Of a stretch of DNA of 64,000 nt, positions 1 to 5,963 are shown piece after piece. Position 1 is the stretch's first letter; each line of letters opens with the position of its first letter. Position numbers and translations under genes: made by a program. The DNA comes from Aquimarina sp. Aq78 (GTDB taxonomy: Bacteria; Bacteroidota; Bacteroidia; Flavobacteriales; Flavobacteriaceae), in contig NZ_OMKA01000026.1 of assembly GCF_900299525.1 (NCBI RefSeq), positions 496,001-560,000 of the forward strand. Direction: 5' to 3'. The notes below the pieces were generated by a model that saw nothing but the letters and a program-made list of their open reading frames with translations, made no database searches and was not told the origin of the DNA.

Positions 1-59
1 TGTTCCATTTTTCGCAGTGCTTCGGCTACAGTTATAGATGTAATAGGATTCTTATACAT
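1..59 (-). CDS. 5' end of an unidentified gene, cut by left edge
   Basis: An ATG at 59 opens a minus-strand frame that stays open to the window edge; the visible product begins MYKNPITSITVAEALRKME. Nineteen residues are too few to name a family. A good Bacteroidota -7 box (TACATTTG) lies only 5 bases upstream of this ATG, so either the message is leaderless or translation starts further inside the gene. Confidence 0.4.
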   Translation of the reverse strand, partial: MYKNPITSITVAEALRKME

Positions 60-64
60 TACCG

Positions 65-98
65 CAAATGTACAGTGACTTTTATAATAACCCCAAAA
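65..98 (-). promoter_or_regulatory. Putative Bacteroidota promoter (TTTTG-N20-TACATTTG)
   Basis: Read on the minus strand, TTTTG (98 to 94) is followed after 21 bases from its TTG by TACATTTG (72 to 65). This fits the phylum consensus of a -33 TTG and a -7 TAnnTTTG separated by about 19-21 bases. It would serve the truncated gene at 1-59 and lies right behind the stop of the 158-residue gene. Confidence 0.45.
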
Positions 99-99
99 G

Positions 100-576
100 T
101 TATGCTTCTAAAATTAATAATCTGTTGGTAATTACATCTTTTTTACAAACATTATATTGCTTTAAAAAAGCTCTTACTTTTTCTTCTTCATTTTTTTCTT
201 TTAAATCTTGCAATAGATTTTTTTTTGTTAATTTTTTAAGATCTAATGGGGCATATCTTGTTTTAAAATAATAAGTTTCAAAAACAGGCCAATCAGGTAA
301 TATTCTCTTATTTTCTTTATAAATATGAATCCAATTATTGCAGCCTACAAACTCACAAAAATTACCATTTGGTAGAATAGTAAAATGAAAAGGATCAATT
401 TCATGATCATGATCCATATCAGAAACTATCAGTTGCTTAAGTTCCTTGGCATTAATTGGATTAGATGCATAAAACAAAAGGGTTTCTAGCTTATGGGTTA
501 GGTCATAAGCTTCGATTTTCCCCATTCCATTAAAGTTTTCAAGGATTTTGTAGAGTAATTCTTTTTCGTTTGTCAT
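100..576 (-). CDS. Hypothetical protein, 158 aa
   Basis: A 158-residue cytoplasmic-looking protein with no signal peptide and no membrane segment. The N-terminal 35 residues look helical, there is a run of acidic and histidine residues (DMDHDHEID) near position 55, and a lysine/glutamate-rich helix near residues 115-135. Cysteines are sparse and show no metal-binding pattern. I do not recognise the family. It lies just downstream of the first precursor-peptide unit on the same strand, with a hairpin between, so a role in immunity to the peptides is possible but nothing in the sequence supports it directly. Confidence 0.6.
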   Translation of the reverse strand: MTNEKELLYKILENFNGMGKIEAYDLTHKLETLLFYASNPINAKELKQLIVSDMDHDHEIDPFHFTILPNGNFCEFVGCNNWIHIYKENKRILPDWPVFETYYFKTRYAPLDLKKLTKKNLLQDLKEKNEEEKVRAFLKQYNVCKKDVITNRLLILEA

Positions 577-640
577 GGTTTATGTTTTTGAGATATATAG
601 AATTGAATTGTCTTTTATAATGGAGTGTTTAGAAGCATAA

Positions 641-671
641 TTCTCCTATAATCAAATAGATCATAGGAGAA
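641..671 (-). terminator. Hairpin after precursor unit 1
   Basis: TTCTCCTAT (641-649) and ATAGGAGAA (663-671) form a 9-bp perfect stem with a 13-base loop, 28 bases beyond the stop of the last peptide gene in the unit. There is no good T-run on the minus strand after it, so it may be a 3' stabilising hairpin rather than an intrinsic terminator. Confidence 0.4.
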
Positions 672-699
672 AATGAACTCACTAACTTAACTCATTAGT

Positions 700-888
700 T
701 TACAAGCTAGTATCTTGACCTCCGGGACCGCTTCCGGCCCATCCCCAATCTTTATTAAATTGGTCATCAAGGCCAGGTAATCCTGGTGTAACAGAGGTAG
801 AAGTTGCAGGAAAAAAAGTACCTCCTTCTATTGTAATTAGTTCTGATGCATTTAATTCCTGAAAGAATGCAGTTTTATAACTTTTCAT
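700..888 (-). CDS. Double-glycine precursor peptide, 62 aa
   Basis: A 62-residue peptide made of a leader of about 23 residues ending in a Gly-Gly site (ELNASELITIEGG) and a 39-residue core rich in Gly, Pro, Ser, Thr and Trp (GLPGLDDQFNKDWGW). The leader has the alternating hydrophobic pattern L-x3-E-L-x2-I-x-GG read by C39 peptidases. The core has no cysteine, so lanthionine or disulfide formation is impossible. It is the last gene of precursor unit 1, behind the promoter near 1550. Export and trimming by the C39 transporter at 6979-9162 is inferred. Function of the mature peptide is unknown. Confidence 0.75.
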   Translation of the reverse strand: MKSYKTAFFQELNASELITIEGGTFFPATSTSVTPGLPGLDDQFNKDWGWAGSGPGGQDTSL

Positions 889-938
889 GTGATTTCGTTT
901 TAAGATTGATGATTGATGATTGATGAAATTAGAGTGTT

Positions 939-1106
939 TTAGAAACCTGGAGTTTCTTTTTTAGGAAAATAGTTATCCCATTCTCTAGGATCACCAAATG
1001 GTACAATTGGAAATATATCAAGATCTCCCAGGTTTATTACAAGACCACCATTGATGGTACTTAATTGGGCATTGTTTAATGCTTCGAATGATTTTAAATT
1101 TTTCAT
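939..1106 (-). CDS. Double-glycine precursor peptide, 55 aa
   Basis: The frame is open further upstream, but the leader MKNLKSFEALNNAQLSTING matches the other peptides here only from the ATG at 1106, so that start is chosen. The Gly-Gly site is at residues 21-22 (STINGG). The core of 33 residues (after GG) is acidic and aromatic with several prolines (DIFPIVPFGDPREWDNYFP) and has no cysteine. It lies between the 62-residue and 51-residue peptides of unit 1 with short gaps. Leader and genomic setting are clear; the activity of the product is not known. Confidence 0.75.
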   Translation of the reverse strand: MKNLKSFEALNNAQLSTINGGLVINLGDLDIFPIVPFGDPREWDNYFPKKETPGF

Positions 1107-1150
1107 GATTTTTGTTTTAAGATTGATGATTATTAATGATACCAAAGTGC

Positions 1151-1306
1151 TTAGAGCACTGTAAGTAGATGCTTTAAGTTTTCTAAAACTTCTTGGATTA
1201 ACTCTAATTCTGGACATTCAATATCCTCTCCTCCGCAACCACCATTGATGGTTGTAATTTCTTTTGATGATAATAATGTGTACTGACTTATAACTTGATT
1301 TTTCAT
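1151..1306 (-). CDS. Double-glycine precursor peptide with two cysteines, 51 aa
   Basis: Found by reading the minus strand; it is below a 60-residue cutoff. The start ATG at 1306 gives MKNQVISQYTLLSSKEITTI followed by Asn-Gly-Gly at residues 21-23. The 28-residue core begins CGGEDIECPELELIQ and continues as an acidic amphipathic helix ending LKHLLTVL. Two cysteines, spaced by six residues, could form a disulfide or another crosslink; the neighbouring VKOR/thioredoxin protein makes disulfide formation attractive, as inference. Stop TAA is at 1151-1153. It is the second gene of unit 1, 22 bases after the 51-residue peptide at 1329. Confidence 0.7.
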   Translation of the reverse strand: MKNQVISQYTLLSSKEITTINGGCGGEDIECPELELIQEVLENLKHLLTVL

Positions 1307-1328
1307 GACACTTAATTTTTACAATTTG

Positions 1329-1484
1329 TTATAATTGTTTGATTACCTTTTTTACATTGTGTACAAAGATGATAGCCTCGGTTACTAAGCTTGTGTAAAG
1401 TCCCGGGAAAATTATACCTCCCTGTGTTTCTCTGGTTTCAGTGGTACTTAACGATTGAACTCCAAGTTTTTCTAAATTTTTCAT
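1329..1484 (-). CDS. Double-glycine precursor peptide, 51 aa
   Basis: First gene of precursor unit 1, too short for a 60-residue cutoff. ATG at 1484 gives MKNLEKLGVQSLSTTETRET then Gln-Gly-Gly at residues 21-23. The 28-residue core (IIFPGLYTSLVTEA, then VHNVKKVIKQL) has a hydrophobic front and a basic amphipathic tail, without cysteine, like a small membrane-active peptide. The leader start MKNL is shared with four other peptides here. A conserved promoter and palindrome lie 64-100 bases upstream. Mature function is unknown. Confidence 0.7.
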   Translation of the reverse strand: MKNLEKLGVQSLSTTETRETQGGIIFPGLYTSLVTEAIIFVHNVKKVIKQL

Positions 1485-1547
1485 TTTTTAAGTTTTTATG
1501 ATTAATAGTTATTTTATGGTAATAAGTCTTTTACTTCCTTTTGATAG

Positions 1548-1584
1548 TACAATGATAAGAGGTGAATGTCTCATCTTATGAGAC
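1548..1584 (-). promoter_or_regulatory. Operator palindrome plus promoter box, copy 1
   Basis: On the minus strand a perfect 17-bp palindrome (GTCTCAT-AAG-ATGAGAC, 1584 to 1568) is followed by a 10-bp spacer and TATCATTGTA (1557 to 1548), a near match to the TAnnTTTG -7 box. The ATG of the first peptide is about 63 bases further on. The same layout with the same 10-bp spacing but a different spacer sequence occurs at 4659-4695 and 5480-5516, always before precursor peptides. The palindrome covers the place of the -33 element, so a bound regulator would either replace or block that contact. Confidence 0.75.
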
Positions 1585-1624
1585 GTCATATTTTTTTCTG
1601 AAAAAAGTGTAGAATAACCCCCTG

Positions 1625-3160
1625 TTAGAATGTGATAATATCTTCTATTGCATAGTGATCTGATAGCTTTCTATTATTAAAAATAGTAAGTGGTGTTTGC
1701 AGAATATTATTCTGAGTACACCATTTTTTATGTTGAGCATATGTTGCTCTTGATTTTTCAGATATTTCTATAGCGTATTTTTCTTTTAGCGTATTTAGAT
1801 TCTTATGTTCAAACCATTTACTTAATACAGATAAGAATTCTGATTTTGTCATTTTGTAATAAAGCTCAATAAGAAATTGTGAGATTTCATTGTTGTCGGT
1901 ATCAGAAAAAATCAATGAGAAATTGATACCCTCAGAAGTTTTATTGATTTCAAGAATTTTTTGAAACTCCTTTGCACAAAGATGACAATAAGGGTTTATG
2001 ACCAATGCTGCTCTTTTATCGATATCCTTAGCACCTTCGAATATGATATGGTTTTCATTAAATGCAGTATTAAGAAGATTCTCTTTCTCTTGTAGTAGAC
2101 TAAAAACTTCGGGATTGTTTTTTAACCTTGCATATTTATACATGCTTTCTTTAAATCGAAAATACTTATATACAGGGCTTTTTAGATAGGACCATATAAT
2201 GATGATTAACGAAAAAGAAATGCCAGGTATGAGAAATCCATTTATAGATGATTCGAAGTTGTGGTTAAAAAGAAAATATGAAGAAAGTATGGTTTCAATA
2301 AAAAATATCCCTTGGATTGCCAGGCACAGGATACACCATTTCTTGACTATTCTATATTGATAGTAAATAGAGAAAAATATATACGGAAATGTAAAAAAGG
2401 AAAGTATACTTATCAAAAAAGCAACACTCTTGAAATTAGAGGTCATAGAGGCAATGCAAACTGATATAAAACTTCCTAAAAAATATAACAATCCTAAATC
2501 CGACATAGAAAGCCAGGGAAAAATTTTGGAAGCTCCAGAATTTAAAACACCTTCGCAACTTATATGATCATTAGATTTACAAAATTTGGATTTATGTATG
2601 ATGCTAACTTCGGTATATACTATTAGTAAACTAATAAGAGTCCCGGCTAATTTTGTAAGTAAGAACAGGTTAAAAACCCCATGATAACTTTTAATCGATA
2701 TGGTGATAAGAATAGCTAATAAAGACAAGGCTCCAAAATGCTTCGTTCTTTTTAGTTTTTGGCGAGCTAGGTCTTCATTAGACATCTCAACCATAGCATC
2801 GGTATCAATTAAAAGTACGATACCATTCCATTTCTGTAAGAAACTCTCGAAACTCTCCACAATAAGATCATTACTATTACCACTATAATAACTTATTTCT
2901 GTATCTGAAATTTTAGTAACGATTACCAGGCCATCTTCTATAGAATATGCTAGAAAAACCGGAGATAATTTCAATAATTGATCTGAAGAAACTCTACCAG
3001 CCTTGTTTTCGACACCTATTTTTTTTAAAGTATCAGAAAAAGAAAAAATACTGGGATAATCCTGATGACTAAGCAAAAGTGATTCTAATTTCTCATTAGG
3101 AATTTCTAGCGAGAGTTCTCTTTTAAGTTGCAAAAGAACTTTTAATACTGTCTGATCCAA
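1625..3160 (-). CDS. VKOR-thioredoxin oxidoreductase with C39-like N-terminal domain
   Basis: A 511-residue membrane protein. Residues 1-120 resemble a C39 peptidase fold but lack the catalytic cysteine near the N-terminus. Residues 140-330 hold about five membrane segments of a vitamin K epoxide reductase (VKOR) domain with the loop pair Cys194/Cys202 and the active-site motif Cys276-Ile-Leu-Cys279. Residues 370-511 are a thioredoxin-like domain with Cys392-His-Leu-Cys395. VKOR homologues oxidise DsbA-like partners with quinone and so drive disulfide formation. Such genes are frequent beside double-glycine peptide clusters in Bacteroidota. It lies between two precursor units, so it probably acts on the peptides or their exporter; the C39-like part may hold the leader, which is inference. 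Confidence 0.8.
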   Translation of the reverse strand: MDQTVLKVLLQLKRELSLEIPNEKLESLLLSHQDYPSIFSFSDTLKKIGVENKAGRVSSDQLLKLSPVFLAYSIEDGLVIVTKISDTEISYYSGNSNDLIVESFESFLQKWNGIVLLIDTDAMVEMSNEDLARQKLKRTKHFGALSLLAILITISIKSYHGVFNLFLLTKLAGTLISLLIVYTEVSIIHKSKFCKSNDHISCEGVLNSGASKIFPWLSMSDLGLLYFLGSFISVCIASMTSNFKSVAFLISILSFFTFPYIFFSIYYQYRIVKKWCILCLAIQGIFFIETILSSYFLFNHNFESSINGFLIPGISFSLIIIIWSYLKSPVYKYFRFKESMYKYARLKNNPEVFSLLQEKENLLNTAFNENHIIFEGAKDIDKRAALVINPYCHLCAKEFQKILEINKTSEGINFSLIFSDTDNNEISQFLIELYYKMTKSEFLSVLSKWFEHKNLNTLKEKYAIEISEKSRATYAQHKKWCTQNNILQTPLTIFNNRKLSDHYAIEDIITF

Positions 3161-3307
3161 AATAAATTGTTTTTACGGTTATACATTAGAGTGAATGCAA
3201 TGTATTTCAGACAGTCGAACGATCGAACGGCCAGAGAATTCACATGGTCATCTGAAAATCACAAAGATTCTTTATATAGATTTCTATACACATAGAAGAT
3301 TAGGCAG

Positions 3308-3871
3308 TTAGTTTACCGAATAGTTGAGCAAATAATCATATCGGTTAATATCGGTTGTTAAAACCTCAATGTTTTTTATCACGGTTTTATTTTTTATTCT
3401 TTGTCCCTGTACATTTATATTAATATCTGCATAATTGGTGATTTCGTTATTTTCCATATCGATATCTACTAAAGATGATTTACTTAATAGTTTGTATGCT
3501 GCAATATTTGCAGTATGTTCAAGATCAGGAAATTTAGATATTTTTACTTCTCCCGATATGGTAACTACATTACCTTTACCATCAATACTGATGCTTCGAC
3601 TATTTTTTTCGGCTTTATGTTGAACATCAATTTGGGAAAATAGTTTCTTAAATTGATCGGCTTGTTGTTGTCTCTGATCTAATGAAATGGGAGTTATATT
3701 TTTTGATGTTTCGTTTACAGCATATATTTTGTCCTCATCTTTTCTATAGAAAACATCATTATCCTTTTGTTTTGTAAATACAAATAAATCGGTAATAAAT
3801 TCTTCTACCTGTATTGTGTTTTCTACTGTTTCTATTTCTTTTATAATATGTATTAAGACTTTTGATTCCAT
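3308..3871 (-). CDS. Hypothetical protein, 187 aa
   Basis: A 187-residue soluble-looking protein without signal peptide, membrane segment or cysteine. The N-terminal 85 residues are helical and charged; residues 90-185 alternate in a beta pattern (SRSISIDGKGNVVTISGEV). I recognise no family. It is on the same strand as, and 147 bases upstream of, the VKOR gene, and downstream of precursor unit 2 with a terminator between. Its position suggests a role in the peptide system, but none can be named. Confidence 0.6.
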   Translation of the reverse strand: MESKVLIHIIKEIETVENTIQVEEFITDLFVFTKQKDNDVFYRKDEDKIYAVNETSKNITPISLDQRQQQADQFKKLFSQIDVQHKAEKNSRSISIDGKGNVVTISGEVKISKFPDLEHTANIAAYKLLSKSSLVDIDMENNEITNYADININVQGQRIKNKTVIKNIEVLTTDINRYDYLLNYSVN

Positions 3872-3936
3872 GATATCCTGTTTTTTGATACTGAAACAAG
3901 TTCAGCACGAGTTGATGATTTTTTAATAAAGTAAAC

Positions 3937-3964
3937 AACCCTCTTGGCAATATACCAGAGGGTT
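3937..3964 (-). terminator. Terminator of precursor unit 2
   Basis: AACCCTCT (3937-3944) pairs with AGAGGGTT (3957-3964), with further GG/CC pairing inside the loop. It sits 11 bases beyond the stop of the 45-residue peptide on the minus strand, and the following minus-strand bases are T/A rich. Confidence 0.55.
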
Positions 3965-3974
3965 ATTTAATGGT

Positions 3975-4112
3975 CTAGTGTTTAATATGGTATATAAATT
4001 TACCTATTGCAACTCCGGCATTATAGAAAAAGATTACTGCAACAATTGCAAGTACAACATATTCTAAATAAGGAGTAATATCAACACCACTACCTTTTTG
4101 AAATATACCCAT
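3975..4112 (-). CDS. Leaderless small hydrophobic peptide, 45 aa
   Basis: Too short for the usual cutoff. It starts at ATG 4112, 10 bases after the stop of the 60-residue peptide, and ends at TAG 3975-3977. The second half (VVLAIVAVIFFYNAGVAIGK, then FIYHIKH) closely mirrors the end of the upstream peptide (AGEAIGKGLYHLFN), so the two are paralogues. This one has no double-glycine leader: the N-terminus is MGIFQKGSGVDITPYLEY. It could be the second chain of a two-peptide bacteriocin exported another way, or an immunity-type membrane peptide. The shared AGxAIGK motif is a GxxxG-like helix contact. Confidence 0.55.
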   Translation of the reverse strand: MGIFQKGSGVDITPYLEYVVLAIVAVIFFYNAGVAIGKFIYHIKH

Positions 4113-4122
4113 GATAGTTATA

Positions 4123-4305
4123 TTAGTTAAAAAGGTGGTAAAGCCCTTTTCCTATTGCTTCTCCAGCTTTATAAAGCCCACCGATAGCTGCAAGTACTAC
4201 TGCTGCTCCAGCTGCTGTTACTGTGATAGGATCGATAACACCACCTTCTACGGTTCTTAATTCATTGCTTGATAATTCTGCTACGTTTAATTCTAAAGTA
4301 TTCAT
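4123..4305 (-). CDS. Class IIb-like bacteriocin precursor, 60 aa
   Basis: A leader MNTLELNVAELSSNELRTVE ends in Gly-Gly at residues 21-22, the pattern of the lactobin A/cerein 7B family of precursors. The 38-residue core is hydrophobic and rich in Ala and Gly (TAAGAAVVLAAIGGLYKAGE), with several GxxxG-type spacings typical of two-peptide bacteriocins, and no cysteine. It is the middle gene of precursor unit 2, followed by a leaderless paralogue. Expected to be trimmed and exported by the C39 transporter. Family assignment is by leader and core style only. Confidence 0.75.
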   Translation of the reverse strand: MNTLELNVAELSSNELRTVEGGVIDPITVTAAGAAVVLAAIGGLYKAGEAIGKGLYHLFN

Positions 4306-4345
4306 GTTGTTTGTTTTTTAAATTAATTAATGTTTTGTTTTAAAT

Positions 4346-4531
4346 TTATTTTACACCTTCGTGCTTGTCTTTTTCATCTTGGTATCCATTGTATGCACCA
4401 AGCCCTAGAGCACCAACTGCAACTACAACTATAATACCGATACACCATCCACCACAAACGATACCTCCGTTAATTTCTGTTGCTTCTTGTTTTGATAATT
4501 CTTGAAATTCTAAGTTGTTTAAATTTTTCAT
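4346..4531 (-). CDS. Double-glycine precursor with CGGWC core, 61 aa
   Basis: First gene of precursor unit 2. The leader MKNLNNLEFQELSKQEATEI is followed by Asn-Gly-Gly at residues 21-23. The 38-residue core starts IVCGGWCIGIIVVVAVGALG and ends in a charged tail (YQDEKDKHEGVK). The CxxxC pair next to the cleavage site could be an intrachain disulfide; the hydrophobic stretch with GxxxG-like steps is bacteriocin-like. The 23 bases preceding the gene's A-rich start region are identical to those before the 48-residue peptide at 5409, pointing to duplication. Confidence 0.75.
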   Translation of the reverse strand: MKNLNNLEFQELSKQEATEINGGIVCGGWCIGIIVVVAVGALGLGAYNGYQDEKDKHEGVK

Positions 4532-4658
4532 TTTTTTACGATTTAATGATTAATGATTTTTAATTTATGCTTACACTATCTATTCCGTCAAATTGATATG
4601 TAAACTGTTTTTTGTTGTTGCAACAATCGTGAAAAGCGTTGTTGTTTCCCTTTCACAG

Positions 4659-4695
4659 TACAATGATACGTTGGGGCTGTCTCATCTTTTGAGAC
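4659..4695 (-). promoter_or_regulatory. Operator palindrome plus promoter box, copy 2
   Basis: Minus strand: GTCTCAA-AAG-ATGAGAC (4695 to 4679, one mismatch between arms), 10-bp spacer, TATCATTGTA (4668 to 4659). The start of the 61-residue peptide is 128 bases downstream, the longest leader of the three units. Spacing to the box is identical to copies 1 and 3. Confidence 0.75.
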
Positions 4696-4939
4696 TGATA
4701 TTTTTTTTTCATTTTTTTCATGATTATTTTTAAAGAAGTCTTGATTTGCAGGGTCATAGGACAGCATCATTATCTCTTTGAAGCCTATTAAGAGTTTTGC
4801 TATTTGTATTTCTTAGAACCCCTAGTCCAGGATCTACTTCAGAATAGTATACTATAGTTGTTAAGACTTTTTCAGAAGTGTACTTGTTGTCATTTCTTAA
4901 TATCTCTCCAGAATAATGGGCTGGTATTTGTCATAAAGC
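4696..4939. other. Intergenic stretch without recognised gene
   Basis: Between the copy-2 operator and the terminator at 4940. I looked for short peptides on both strands and found only frames of about ten codons. A 60-codon minus-strand frame (4588-4770) runs straight through the promoter and operator and is judged not to be a gene. Confidence 0.5.
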
Positions 4940-4974
4940 AAAAAAGAGCCTTGTTATGACAAGACTCTTTTTTT
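4940..4974 (-). terminator. Terminator of precursor unit 3 (possibly bidirectional)
   Basis: AAAAAAGAG-C-CTTGT and ACAAG-A-CTCTTTTTT form a long stem with one internal mismatch and a very small loop. Runs of A on one side and T on the other allow termination in both directions. It lies about 110 bases beyond the 53-residue peptide. Confidence 0.65.
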
Positions 4975-5082
4975 ACAATGCAAAAACTGATTTGTGATCA
5001 AACTGAATGTTCTGATTTCAATAAAAGGATGGAGGCCACCATCGGTTTGTGTTAATTGATGCTCACTAAGGCTTCTAAATAA

Positions 5083-5244
5083 TTATGATGGAATAAATGT
5101 TGTAGTAGGAATATTAAAAATACCAGTAATAACTTCACAAACGATTTTACGAGTAGTAGCAGATATTAGTATAGTACCTCCGTTATTGTTTAAAAGTTCA
5201 TTTGATTGCAGTTCCTGAACGTTGTAGTTGTTTAAATTTTTCAT
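5083..5244 (-). CDS. Double-glycine precursor peptide, 53 aa
   Basis: ATG 5244 to TAA 5083-5085, below a 60-residue cutoff. The leader MKNLNNYNVQELQSNELLNN ends Asn-Gly-Gly at residues 21-23. The 30-residue core (TILISATTRKIVCEVITGIF, then NIPTTTFIPS) is rich in Thr and Ile with a single cysteine, which could allow an intermolecular disulfide or crosslink. It is the second gene of precursor unit 3, 18 bases after the 48-residue peptide. The leader is close to that of the 61-residue peptide (both begin MKNLNN). Confidence 0.7.
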   Translation of the reverse strand: MKNLNNYNVQELQSNELLNNNGGTILISATTRKIVCEVITGIFNIPTTTFIPS

Positions 5245-5262
5245 TTTTTTATGTTTTTATGA

Positions 5263-5409
5263 TTAGTGATTATTTGAATTTTTATAGTTTTCCTTTTCTT
5301 CTTCTGGTACACCAAAAAGATAATCTGCTAAAGGTTGCAACCATTTAGGAATAGGAAATGCTGATCCTCCGTTGGTTTCTAATGCCTCTTTGTTACTTAA
5401 ATTTTTCAT
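5263..5409 (-). CDS. Double-glycine precursor peptide with short leader, 48 aa
   Basis: ATG 5409 to TAA 5263-5265. The leader is only 15 residues (MKNLSNKEALETNGG), about eight shorter than its neighbours, keeping the MKNL start and NGG end but losing the middle helix. The 33-residue core (SAFPIPKWLQPLADYLFGVP, then EEEKENYKNSNNH) has no cysteine; it is hydrophobic first and polar later. First gene of precursor unit 3, with the copy-3 promoter 71 bases upstream. Whether the shortened leader still directs cleavage is uncertain. Confidence 0.65.
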   Translation of the reverse strand: MKNLSNKEALETNGGSAFPIPKWLQPLADYLFGVPEEEKENYKNSNNH

Positions 5410-5479
5410 TTTTTACGATTTAATGATTAATGATTTTTTTGTTACAGCTGTAAATACAGCTACGCTATCTCTTTTACAC

Positions 5480-5516
5480 TACAATGATAGTACGCGATGG
5501 TCTCATTTTATGAGAT
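5480..5516 (-). promoter_or_regulatory. Operator palindrome plus promoter box, copy 3
   Basis: Minus strand: ATCTCAT-AAA-ATGAGAC (5516 to 5500, one arm mismatch), 10-bp spacer, TATCATTGTA (5489 to 5480). The 48-residue peptide starts 71 bases downstream. The spacer bases differ from the other two copies, whereas palindrome, box and distance are kept. Confidence 0.75.
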
Positions 5517-5566
5517 ACTTATATAAAATTTAATAAAATGACGTGAATAAATGTATAAGAGCAGAT

Positions 5567-5680
5567 ACGTCACTTCGAGTGAAATTCTGTAAGAATTTAG
5601 TATCGAGAAGTACTTTTTAGCTATAAATTTTCTTGTTTTCGATACACCAAATCAGAGATTTGGCACTCAAACTGACGAAA
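5567..5680. repeat. REP-like element, paired inverted form
   Basis: The left arm CGTCACTTCGAGTG is followed by a small hairpin (AAATTC-tgtaa-GAATTT) and then GTATCGAGAAGTA. The right arm is the inverted version: TTTTCGATAC, a second hairpin (CCAAATC-aga-GATTTGG), then CACTCAAACTGACG. The whole is a 114-bp imperfect palindrome made of two head-to-head units. Single units of the same family occur at 13180, 18031 and 18269. It lies between the copy-3 promoter and the HTH gene. Confidence 0.7.
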
Positions 5681-5733
5681 ATTTCTTATCCATTTATTCA
5701 CGTTAAAATGATAAAGTCGATAGGGTGATATAA

Positions 5734-5767
5734 AAAAATCCCGGAAAATTGATTTTCCAGGATTTTT
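5734..5767 (-). terminator. Terminator behind the HTH operon
   Basis: AAAAATCC-C-GGAAAA pairs with TTTTCC-A-GGATTTTT across a short loop. It ends the minus-strand unit 6898 to 5964; the symmetric A/T runs would also work on the plus strand. Between here and 5964 no further gene was found. Confidence 0.65.
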
Positions 5768-5963
5768 ATTCAAAAGAATTTTTCATTTTACTTTCCAAAT
5801 TTTAGATTCATGTATGTATACGGTTGCGTTAAACATAAGTATGATATACAATTAATAATATAATTGATTTCATGATTTTTCTGTTTACCTATATTGAACA
5901 ATTTAAAATTATAGGAAGTACTATAAATCCTTTTGTCTATAGTTGTACCTGCAATATTTCATT

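Noticed and set aside
1107..1217. N-terminal extension of the 55-residue peptide to 92 residues
   Set aside because: The extra 37 residues overlap the end of the upstream peptide and do not match the leader pattern; the ATG at 1106 fits.
3759..3950. 63-codon minus-strand frame across the start of the 187-residue gene
   Set aside because: It overlaps the terminator of unit 2 and the real gene in another frame.
4588..4770. 60-codon minus-strand frame next to precursor unit 2
   Set aside because: It runs through the promoter box and operator of copy 2 and has no leader or family resemblance.
5768..5963. A further precursor peptide between the terminator and the HTH gene
   Set aside because: Frames on both strands are very short and none has a leader or Gly-Gly.
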